A stretch of DNA of 64,000 nucleotides from Ostreococcus lucimarinus CCE9901 (Eukaryota; Chlorophyta; Mamiellophyceae; Mamiellales; Bathycoccaceae): positions 124,001-188,000 of the forward strand of contig NC_009361.1 in assembly GCF_000092065.1 (NCBI RefSeq), given 5' to 3'. Position 1 is the stretch's first letter. The number at the start of each line of letters is the position of its first letter. A model generated the notes under the pieces. That model did not search any database. It was not told where the DNA came from and saw only the letters and a list, made by a program, of their open reading frames with translations. Made by a program: the position numbers and the translations under genes. Shown in pieces: positions 28,093 through 36,511 of this stretch.

Positions 28093-29949
28093 TCACCGCT
28101 GTTCAGCGCTGACGAGCGGGCGGTACATGTCGTGCAAGGCTTGGAGCTGATGGAGAAGTCCAAGGTATTGCGTCGACGTATAATCAAAGCACGCCGGGAA
28201 AACGGAACGGCGGTCCGATTCTTTGGCGACTTTGCTTGCCAAGACGATCTCTGAGAGTTCGAGCAGCCTGGCTGTGTGAAGCGTCCCCATGCAAGCGTCC
28301 GCTTCGGCTAGCGCTTGCTTATTTCTCAAAGCAGCTTCGCAGAACTGATAGTCCATCGTGAGCACGGCGAGAAGCGCGGCAGTCTGCATGCACGCCTCTT
28401 CTTGTGAGAGATTCAACAGCCTCGCTTCGAGATTGCGCATGGACGTCGGCGCTCGCTTGAGAAATTCCAAGATGTTCAAAGTGACGTGAAGGTCGGAGAA
28501 GTCTGCGGCGCGGAACATCAACACGCGGTGATTCGCGTGTAGGCTACCGAGTCTAGACAGCAATGAGCTCGTCTCAGCGGTGAACTTTTGCGCGTTCTCC
28601 ACCATGATGACGGATTCCCATCGAACCTGCCGCAAGAGCACGATGTCCAGCACCACCGTTGAGTGCGTCGTGATGAGAACATTGAAGCGAGGAGTTGACA
28701 CGCCGTTGGTCGCACGGGGAAAGGCGCCGACGAAGGACCATTCGTGCTGTTGTACGGTCGCACGGCACGTTGCCGAGCCGCCGTACTCGACGACGTTCAC
28801 GTCTGGCGCAATACGACTGAATTCGCGGGACCAGTGCTCCAGCTCGCTCTCGGCGACGATGATGAGAGACGGCCCGTGTTCGTCGTACTGGCGCTTTCGA
28901 TCGGCAATAAAGTTAGCCGCGACCTCGGCGTGTTTACAGAGCGGCGAGTTATCCACGAAACACACGCCCTCCTTTTCAAACCACGTCGCTAAGAGCCAAC
29001 GTGCGACGCATTGTACGCCTTTGCTCGGTTTGTTACTCTCGTCGACGTTTGCCAAGCTCGGTGGCACGCTGTACGGGCGTTTGAGACTTTCGTGGTCGAA
29101 CTGGGTGTAGCGTTCGAGCAACATGTCGAAATCGTCGTGCCCATCTATCGTCTCCCATGTGCAGTCGGCGTACGGTAATCCCCACCACTTGACGAGCAAG
29201 CGCGTGTTTGGCGGCATGCCCGTCACGTTCACGACGCGTTGCGGGCGCAACCAGGTGCGTTTAACCGCGTATACGGGGTCACCCAACACCGCACGAGGGT
29301 ATTGCGCCTCGAAAGCCCTGAGAATATCCGGACACGCGCGCTCCAAATCCCTCTCGCGCACCCACGAGTTTCGCGCGTGCGACCGTCCTTCCCAGCGCAC
29401 GTAGCACTCCGCCACATCGCGAACGCGTCGCCCAAACACCCCAACCACGCGCTCACCCTCACCAAGAACTTTTTCCAAATCTACGACTTCGAAATCATCC
29501 GCGCCCACGTCCGCGCCCGCATCCGCGTCCTTCGCGTCCTTCGCGTCCTTCGCGTCCTTCGCGTCCTTCGCGCGCTCGTCGTCTCTTCGCGCCCCGTTCC
29601 CATCCTTATCGTCCGCATCGCTTCCAGTATTCGGCGATCGCGCCTCCGGCGGCGTCGCTCGCTTCACGCTCTCCACCGTCCGTCGCGTTCTTCGGCGCGT
29701 CTCTCGTCGTCCCAACGCGCCCGCGCGTTCGTCGCCCGCGCGTTCGCTCAAGTCGCTCCCGCTGCTCCCGCTCGACCCCTTGCTCGCGCGTCTTTTCCCG
29801 TCCTCGCGCCTCGTCGTCCGCGTCGCCCGCGTCGCCTTGCCCACTAAATCGCTCGCCGACGAGTCGTTCGAGCGTTCATCGCGATCGCTCGACGACGTTC
29901 GCGTCGCGCGGCGGTTCGCGAGCGTCGCGCGGCGTCGCGTCGCGGGCAT
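28093..29949 (-). CDS. Double-chromodomain CHD-like protein with degenerate SNF2 lobe
   Basis: 618 residues from the ATG at 29949. Residues 1-150 are Arg/Ser/Asp-rich and disordered, with an AKDAKDAKDA tract. Two chromodomains follow (~152-203, CYVRWEGRSHARNSWV; ~225-285, LLVKWWGLPYADCTWE). The next ~200 residues align in order with SNF2 lobe 1 of CHD remodelers: GPSLIIVAESELEHWSREFS, VVEYGGSATCRATVQQHEW, FNVLITTHSTVVLDIVLLRQ. But the Walker A position reads DNSPLCKHA instead of DEMGLGKT, and the DEAH position reads VENAQ. Lobe 2 is absent. It is therefore a non-ATPase chromatin-binding protein, comparable in concept to plant MOM1. Confidence 0.85.
   Translation of the reverse strand: MPATRRRATLANRRATRTSSSDRDERSNDSSASDLVGKATRATRTTRREDGKRRASKGSSGSSGSDLSERAGDERAGALGRRETRRRTRRTVESVKRATPPEARSPNTGSDADDKDGNGARRDDERAKDAKDAKDAKDAKDADAGADVGADDFEVVDLEKVLGEGERVVGVFGRRVRDVAECYVRWEGRSHARNSWVRERDLERACPDILRAFEAQYPRAVLGDPVYAVKRTWLRPQRVVNVTGMPPNTRLLVKWWGLPYADCTWETIDGHDDFDMLLERYTQFDHESLKRPYSVPPSLANVDESNKPSKGVQCVARWLLATWFEKEGVCFVDNSPLCKHAEVAANFIADRKRQYDEHGPSLIIVAESELEHWSREFSRIAPDVNVVEYGGSATCRATVQQHEWSFVGAFPRATNGVSTPRFNVLITTHSTVVLDIVLLRQVRWESVIMVENAQKFTAETSSLLSRLGSLHANHRVLMFRAADFSDLHVTLNILEFLKRAPTSMRNLEARLLNLSQEEACMQTAALLAVLTMDYQFCEAALRNKQALAEADACMGTLHTARLLELSEIVLASKVAKESDRRSVFPACFDYTSTQYLGLLHQLQALHDMYRPLVSAEQR
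29529..29575. repeat. 9-bp coding tandem repeat (KDA tract)
   Basis: About five units of GTCCTTCGC on the forward strand encode the Ala-Lys-Asp repeat in the disordered N-terminus of the CHD-like protein. The unit is three codons long, so length changes keep the frame. Confidence 0.9.
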
Positions 29950-30265
29950 TTCCGCGATATCTTTTCCCGGGACGCGATGACGGCGCGCGCGCGCGCTCGA
30001 CGCGTCGAGATCGTCGCGCGGCGCGCGCGACGGGCGCGAAAAAATTCGCGCGTACCGCGCGCGCTCGCGGTGTGCGCCGATGGAGTTGGACGCGTCGCCG
30101 CGGGCGCGGGGCGCGCGCGCGGGACTGCGACGCGCGAGGGCGCTTTTTCGCGCGAAAAAGGCGGCTTTTTCGGCACGAGATCGAGATCTCTTGAGTCGTG
30201 AACGGTCGATGGAGGGGGTCGAACGGATGCTTTTATCCAAAAAGTGCCTTGCGCGCGAATCGCGC
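29950..30265. other. Intergenic region between tandem genes
   Basis: About 315 bp between the CHD-like start and the F-box/LRR stop, both reverse strand. It is GC-rich with short A and T runs; I see no separate gene. The reading frame of the CHD-like protein stays open through it, but the translation is Arg/Ser-rich and not convincing. Confidence 0.4.
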
Positions 30266-31870
30266 TCACGCGCGCGGCTTTGGTCGGCGCGCGCGAGGCG
30301 GGTCTCTCTCGCGCGCGGCGCGCGGTCGTTTGGCCGAGGCGGCGCGGTCGCGGAGATCGGCGACGAAGATGACGTCGTCGGTGGTGGTGGTGGTGGCGTC
30401 GGCGGCGTCGGAGTCGGCGTCCGCGTCGGCGGCGGCGTCGGCGGCGAGCGCGCGGCGAAGCGCCGAGACGTTGTCGCGCGGGAAGGTGTCGAGGGAAATG
30501 CGTCTGAGCTCGCGTGGGAGCGAGCGACAAGACGCTAAATCGATCGTGCGGAGGTTCGGAAAGCGGCCGTGGCGACCGGAGACGAGGTGTTTGATCGTGG
30601 AGGTGGTGACGCCGGATCCGGGGACGCGCAAGACTCGAAGCGGAAAGTCTGGGCCTTCGTGGGCGAAGAGTTGCTCGAACGCGGCGTCGGTGACGAACCT
30701 CGCGTTCGCACCTACGTCTGCAAGCTCGAGGACTTCGAGCGCGGGACAGAGATGAGCGAGGATGTGCGCCACCGCGCCGTCGTCGGAGGAAATCGGGGTA
30801 CGCGCGCATCGAAGCGTCTTGAGCCGCGTCGGCAGGCGATCCCACACGAGGTTGCGCCAGTCCCCTATGTGCGTGCACCCCGTGAGATCGAGAATTTCGA
30901 TGCTCTCTATCGATCCGTACAACATGGATATCATCGTCTCGTCGTTCACGTTCGAGTTGCCGTATCGATGCCCGACGCTCGTCGTCTCCATGGACACCGC
31001 AATTTCGAGCACGCGCAAGTCTTTCCAGCACGTGTGTTCGAAATCTTCGCCAATATCGCCCACGATGCGCCATCCTGATTCTCCGCCAAAATGATTTAGC
31101 TTGAGCTCTTGTAAATGCGGAAGCGCGCGCTGCATGCTGAAGAGCGGAAACCGCACGTCTTCGCCGCAATTCGTGAGGTCGAGCGAGCGAAGCTCGCCGC
31201 AGCGCCTTATCGTCTCGAATAATCTGACCGCTCGCGTCGAGAACGCCCGGCGCTCGTGAGGAGAGTACGGCGCTTCTCGTCCGCAACTGACACTTCGCAA
31301 CGTGTCGCAATTACGAGCGATAAAGTACTCAAAGACTTCGAGTACGTCCGCGGGCGTCATCTTTGGCGAGCTCAAATCTATCTTAATCGCCGCCAGACCC
31401 GGTCGCTGCTCCGCAAAGGCGATCATGGCCGATTTCGTAAATGATCCACCACTAAAAACTACGCTCTCCAGCGACTCGCAACTCTCTCCAAGCAGGCGCA
31501 ACGTCGCGTCCGTCAACTTCCCGCACCCCGACAAATTCAACCGCCGAACGCCGCCAAACACATTCTTTTTCGCGTACGCCCGCATCCTCGCGTCCGTCGC
31601 CGCGCAGAACCCATACGAAATATCGAATTCCTCGTAAAACATCGCCGGTTCCCGCTCGATCGCGTCGCGGAACGTCCTCGACACGCATCGCAGCGCCGCC
31701 GCCGTCGTCGTCCCGCGCGCGCCGTCGTCCCGCACCCGTCTCGCCAAAATCTCCTGCACGATCTCCATCGGCAGCGAATCCAGCGTCGTCCTCGCGTACC
31801 GCGCGTCCTCGCGCGCCGTCGTCGTCGCCCGCAGCGCCTGCATCGCGCGTTCGTCGTCGTCCGGCGTCAT
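30266..31870 (-). CDS. F-box / leucine-rich repeat protein
   Basis: 534 residues from the first ATG in frame, at 31870. An F-box-like helix set is at ~35-80 (LDSLPMEIVQEILARRV, then ALRCVSRTFRDAIEREP). Cysteine-containing LRRs follow (VRRLNLSGCGKLTDATLRLL, IEILDLTGCTHIGDWRNLVW, LRTIDLASCRSLP). The tail is acidic then Arg/Pro-rich. FBXL proteins recruit substrates to SCF ubiquitin ligases; the substrate is unknown. Its ATG overlaps the stop codon of the small ORF upstream (ATGA). Confidence 0.82.
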   Translation of the reverse strand: MTPDDDERAMQALRATTTAREDARYARTTLDSLPMEIVQEILARRVRDDGARGTTTAAALRCVSRTFRDAIEREPAMFYEEFDISYGFCAATDARMRAYAKKNVFGGVRRLNLSGCGKLTDATLRLLGESCESLESVVFSGGSFTKSAMIAFAEQRPGLAAIKIDLSSPKMTPADVLEVFEYFIARNCDTLRSVSCGREAPYSPHERRAFSTRAVRLFETIRRCGELRSLDLTNCGEDVRFPLFSMQRALPHLQELKLNHFGGESGWRIVGDIGEDFEHTCWKDLRVLEIAVSMETTSVGHRYGNSNVNDETMISMLYGSIESIEILDLTGCTHIGDWRNLVWDRLPTRLKTLRCARTPISSDDGAVAHILAHLCPALEVLELADVGANARFVTDAAFEQLFAHEGPDFPLRVLRVPGSGVTTSTIKHLVSGRHGRFPNLRTIDLASCRSLPRELRRISLDTFPRDNVSALRRALAADAAADADADSDAADATTTTTDDVIFVADLRDRAASAKRPRAARERDPPRARRPKPRA

Positions 31871-32016
31871 CGACTCGGCCACCACCACGTCGCCCTTCGC
31901 GTCGTCTCGTCGCTCGCGCGCGCCGCGTTCGGGTACCCTCGCAGCCCGTTGGCGAAGATCGCGATCGACGCCACCGCGGCGAGGACGGTGAGGTCGTTCC
32001 GGCGCCCCGGCGTCAT
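31867..32016 (-). CDS. Small single-span membrane ORF upstream of F-box gene
   Basis: 49 residues: MTPGRRND, one hydrophobic segment (LTVLAAVASIAIFANGL), then a short polar tail ending WWWPSR. The stop codon TGA shares bases with the ATG of the F-box gene (ATGA, 31867-31870), so both could be read from one transcript. It could be a conserved small mitochondrial or plastid membrane protein, or merely an upstream ORF. No family is recognised. Confidence 0.4.
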   Translation of the reverse strand: MTPGRRNDLTVLAAVASIAIFANGLRGYPNAARASDETTRRATWWWPSR

Positions 32017-32411
32017 CGTCTGCCGCGCGCGCGGATCAGCAATCGCGCGCGCGGGCGCGCGCGCCACGCCATGCGGTAAACAGTGTCGTACACTTTCCGG
32101 ATGATGCGCTATATAAAACTCCACAATACACCCGTATACCCGTATATCCAATTAGACGCGCGTGCGGATTTCAAAGCCCATCGGAGCTGTCGCGCGGGCA
32201 CCGCGCGCCGCATTGCACGACGCGGTCGCGTCCGACGCCACGCGCGCGCGCGAAACGCACGCGACGCGCGCCCGCGTAAAGCGCGCACCGTAAATCTCTC
32301 GCGCGCGATCGCCGATCGTCGATCGCGCGATCGCGCGGGAAACGCACGACCGCGCGACGCATCGTTCGCAGCGCATCGCGACGCAACGCATCGATTCCGC
32401 GCGACGTCGCC
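32017..32411. promoter_or_regulatory. Divergent promoter region with TATA-like element
   Basis: About 395 bp between divergent starts. A TATATAAAA element lies at 32110-32118, within an AT-rich patch up to ~32150; the remainder is strongly CG-rich. The element is oriented for forward transcription toward the 32412 gene but lies ~295 bp from its ATG, so assignment is uncertain. Confidence 0.4.
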
Positions 32412-35205
32412 ATGCCCGGCGCGCGCGCGCCTCGAGCGGTGCACGCGCGACAGGACGCGATGACGCCGTTCGGGGATTTTATCTGCGTCCCCGTGCGCAC
32501 GATCGAGGACGTGGGCGGGGAGGAGCGCGACGCGAGAGCGCGCGGAGAGGCGCTCGACCACGAAGTGCGGTGCGTGATTTGAATGCGCGCGCGATGCGAC
32601 GAACGCGCGGCGCGGACGGCGATGCGAGGAGGCGCGACGCGCGACGACGCGCGGATGCGAAGACTGACTTAACGTCGTACCGGTCGATGGCGCGCGCGAT
32701 CGCAGGGCGTACAAGCTCGGGAAGAAGAAGCGGAGTTACAACCAAGTCGAACTCGCGTTTGAACGCCAACGGGAGGGACGGGCGAGCGCGGGCGAGCGCG
32801 CGCGAGAGGGACGCGGCGCGAGGATATTTGAAGCCGTGGAGGCGCCGTTCGGGGATGATGTGCCGGAAGAGTTTCGAAATTCGGCGTTGGAGTACGAGCT
32901 GCGGATGTATAACGGAGAGACGGCGCGGGCGGTGGTGTACCTGGTGTACGCTGAGCCGACGCGCGGGACGAGCGAGGCGCGAGGCGCGGGCGCGCGGGAC
33001 GGGAAGACGAAGGGCGTGAGTGATGGACGAGGGTTTTCATGGTTGCCGGTGATGCGGGAAAAGTGCGTGAAAGGTTGCGATGGGCCGATTTTGAGCGCGA
33101 TTCAGAGGTTTGGGAAGCAAGGGCGGACGCAAAAGAGTGCGGCTTCGCAAAAGGATGCGAAACCCGACGCCAAACCGACGGCGGAGAATGAGTGGAAGGA
33201 TTCACGAAACTTGTTCATCTCCATCGACGAGGCGAGTAATCACGTGTGTGCGTACGGACCGAATCAGTGCAAGGCATTCCGTTTGCTCTTTGGTTTGTAC
33301 GCCAAAGAAACGAACGAGTTTGTGGGGAGCGGCGTCTCAGGACCGATTCGCGTGTTGGCGAATAACGACGTGCCCAAGGGCGCGGCGGCTATGCGCGTGA
33401 AATGTGGATTGAGCGATTCGTGGAACGGTTGGAAGGAAACGGCAGAGAAGAGCGAGGATGATTTGCGAGAAATTTTCCGAGCAGCAAACTGCCCGCAACC
33501 GGCCGGGAAGGCGAACCAGAATCGTCGCCTCGACGACGCGACGCAGCAAAACGCGCGAAAGCCGTTGCAAACCCAGACCAACAACGGTGACAAGGTGGGA
33601 GGCAAGCGCGCGGCGGCCAAGGGAGGTGTAGCGCCGGCTCCGTCGAAGCGCCCGAAGCAAACCGTATCGCAAAAGGCGCAGCTTGCACGCGAATCGAAGT
33701 CGGTGAAGAGGACAAAGTCGGCTCGAAGCGGTGGCTACTTTGATTTCGACACCACCGTGAACACGGCGCTCCAAGATCTCGCGCTCGGTATGCCTGTACT
33801 CGGTGTTTCTGCGCAAGATTCGCAAGACTTACAGTTTCAGTTGAATGCAATCATGCCATCTCCCCTGGGGACGCCGCCGGATGAGAAAGCTGCCGGTGCT
33901 GGCGCGAACCCGTTTGCGGGTATGTTCGGTACGCCCGAATATCTTGCCGCGCAGGAGATCTTGGGCGACGCGCTGAACACGGCTGATCTACCTTCCTTAT
34001 GCACGCCCGGCGATAAAAAGGCCGAGACTAATTTGTACGACGGTATGCCGCCACCCACGACGGGAATGGGCACGTTCAAGTTTACTCCAGGAGCGTTTCC
34101 GAACATCGCGTCCACCGGCAGCATGATGTCCCTCTCTGGGTTGGACTCTCTCGGTGGGCTCATCGGAAGCGCATTTGGAAAGACGCCCGCAGAATTCAAG
34201 ACGAACAAAACAGAGTCGAAGATTTTCACGCGGTCTGCGAAGAAGGTGGCCGCAACCGGCGAACCGACGCCAGTGACGCAATTTGTGAACTCTCTTTTGA
34301 TGAGCAGGCAAAAGGCGTCGGCTGAGAGAACCGCTTCAATGCCGCGCACGTCTCGCAGAAGCACTCGCGCTGCGCTCAAGGAAGTGGCTCCGAGTGATGC
34401 AGCTCCGAGCACGACCGCGGCGAGCAAGTTGATAACTGCGCCCAAGTCTGCGACTGGACAAGCCGAAACTGGTATTGCGACCGGCGTCGCTTCGGCGCCC
34501 GGAGTGGAGGCTGCCGGAGCGACGTTCGACGTCGCCCCGATTCGCGGTGCTCGTAGTCGTCATGCTTCGCCGACTGGTGTTGCGCCCGTTCGCTTATTTT
34601 TCGCGTCTCCTTCAGGTCGCGGTGGAGAGACCTTGGACGGGAGCGATGACGAAGACGACGCTCTGGGATTTGCTTCTCCAAACTTGCGAAAGGATGTGGC
34701 TGGCGCCAACGGTCAACTGTTCAGTGCGCGGGGTAGACGTACGCGTAACGCACCGCAGATTCGGTTACCGCGCATGGCATCCGTTCCAGAGATTGCGAAC
34801 GAAATGACGGCTGGAGAAAAGGCGAGTGATCGTGCGGCTACTAAGGCTGCGAGATTGTCGGGTCACTTTCGTCCTGTGAAGATGCCGCCGCCGCCAAAAC
34901 ACGTCGCGGCGGGTCCGGATTCCATCAAACGGAAGACTAGACACAGTACGGTTCACTTTAGAAATGACGTCAACTTTGAAAACGAGGCTCCGAGCACGTC
35001 CAAGCGCAACGCTTCTGGTGAGGAGAACGAGGCTCCTTCACCGACGGATGTCGCCGCCGCCCTGCTTTCTCCCGGTTGGCCGTCGACGAAAAGGCGCAAG
35101 GCGCTCAATAAACACGCCGACGCGAGCGGTGAAATCAAAGGCAATTCTCCAGGATTCATCGCAACGATCAAGGAGCGCGTCACGAACGCCGTTGGGTGGG
35201 CGTGA
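32412..35205 (+). CDS. Large nuclear-type protein of unknown family, spliced
   Basis: Exon 1 is 32412-32569 (an in-frame ATG at 32460 is the alternative start) and exon 2 is 32706-35205; the 136-bp intron has a GTGCGTG donor, an AGACTGACT branch motif and a GATCGCAG acceptor, and the split Arg codon rejoins. About 885 residues. The ordered part is ~40-330, with AYKLGKKKRSYNQVELAFER, SWLPVMREKCVKGCDGPILS, AYGPNQCKAFRLLFGLYAKE and GSGVSGPIRVLANNDVP. The rest is Ser/Ala/Pro-rich with basic clusters (KRPKQT, KRRKA), suggesting a nucleus-located disordered protein. The ordered region could be an immunoglobulin-like DNA-binding fold, but I cannot name a family. Confidence 0.7.
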
Positions 35206-35492
35206 ATCGACGCACATCCTCTTCGTCGCCGCCTCGAGTGAGCCGAGCCGAGTCGCCCGCAAGCGGCGTCTCGCTCGCCCGTTCGTCGCGCGTCTGTGTA
35301 AACCTGAACTCTCAGCAAGTAGCGATCCAGTCTCGCCTTCGCGGGCTTTGTAATCATCACCATCATCACACATCGCACGACGTTCGCTCACGCGTCCGCG
35401 GTCCACCGCGCGCCGCTTCTCCTCGCGCTGTAAATATCTGCACATGGCGGTAAACCTAAGCACGAATAATCGCCACTCCGCGACTGTCGCCG

Positions 35493-36335
35493 ATGCAACG
35501 CGCGCGAACCGTCATTGACGCCTACACGAAGGCGCTCAAGACCAAACAAATACTCCCAGTCTCTCTCGTCCGCACGACGACCGCCGCCCCGACGATGCAA
35601 AGCGCCAGCGCGACGATGTACACCGCCGCCGCCGTGCGCGCGCGATTCCCGACGATCACCTCCACGCGCGCGCGCGTGCCCGCGATGACGCGCGTGAACG
35701 GACGAAACGGTGAAATGAAAATTTCACGAGGATTTTCCGTCGTCGCCGAGGCGTCCGAGGGCGAGGAAGGCGCGCAAGCGGAGCATAAGCTTTACATTGG
35801 CAACTTGAGCTGGAACTCGACCGACGAGGACTTGCAAGAGATCTTTGGTGAATTTAACGTCGTCGAAGCGAGCGTGGTGATGGACAGGAACACTGGACGA
35901 AGCCGTGGATTCGCGTTCGTGACGTTAGCGAGCGCGGAAGACATGGAACGCGCGATGGCGGCGACGAACGGCGTCGACGTCGACGGACGAGAGTTGCGCG
36001 TGTCCCAGGCGCAAACCGCGGGTGAACGCCGGGACCGACCGATGCGTATGGATGGTGAACGCAGACCTCAGCGCAACCGTGATGCTGATAACCGACGAGT
36101 GTACTTTGGTAACTTGTCCTGGGGTATGGATCATCTCGATTTGCAGGACCTTTGCGGCGAGTTTGGCTCCGTCGAGGACAGCCGGTTGATCACCGATCGC
36201 GAGACTGGACGCTCGCGTGGGTTCGGTTTCGTCACCATGAGCAGCGAAGCCGAAGCCGATGAGGTTGTGGCGCAGCTCAACGGCCAAGATGTCGACGGGC
36301 GCGTGCTCCGAGTTAACATCGCCAACTCTGACTAA
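35493..36335 (+). CDS. Chloroplast ribonucleoprotein, two RRMs
   Basis: 280 residues from the ATG at 35493; an ATG at 35595 in the same frame may be the true start of the transit peptide (TAAAVRARFPTITSTRARVP). A short acidic segment (EASEGEEGAQAE) precedes two RRMs: KLYIGNLSWNSTDEDLQEIF with RNP1 SRGFAFVTL, and RVYFGNLSWGMDHLDLQDLC with RNP1 SRGFGFVTM. This is the cpRNP layout (transit peptide, acidic domain, RRM, spacer, RRM). cpRNPs stabilise and help process plastid mRNAs. Confidence 0.92.
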   Translation: MQRARTVIDAYTKALKTKQILPVSLVRTTTAAPTMQSASATMYTAAAVRARFPTITSTRARVPAMTRVNGRNGEMKISRGFSVVAEASEGEEGAQAEHKLYIGNLSWNSTDEDLQEIFGEFNVVEASVVMDRNTGRSRGFAFVTLASAEDMERAMAATNGVDVDGRELRVSQAQTAGERRDRPMRMDGERRPQRNRDADNRRVYFGNLSWGMDHLDLQDLCGEFGSVEDSRLITDRETGRSRGFGFVTMSSEAEADEVVAQLNGQDVDGRVLRVNIANSD

Positions 36336-36511
36336 TCAGTTTGGCGGCGAACTCGTGCGTCAATGTGGATTCTGCTATCTTTTTCTAATACGCGCGTCGA
36401 ACGCGGGATGATAATTTAGACGTTACTAGTTAATTTTCAGTGACGACAATTGTTTTGTCTTGTAATTTTACAATCGGCTGCCCGAAATGTACTTTGAAGC
36501 GCGCGCCTAAA

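Noticed and set aside
29950-30240. 97-codon N-terminal extension of the CHD-like protein
   Set aside because: The residues are basic and featureless, and the ATG at 29949 gives a sensible N-terminus.
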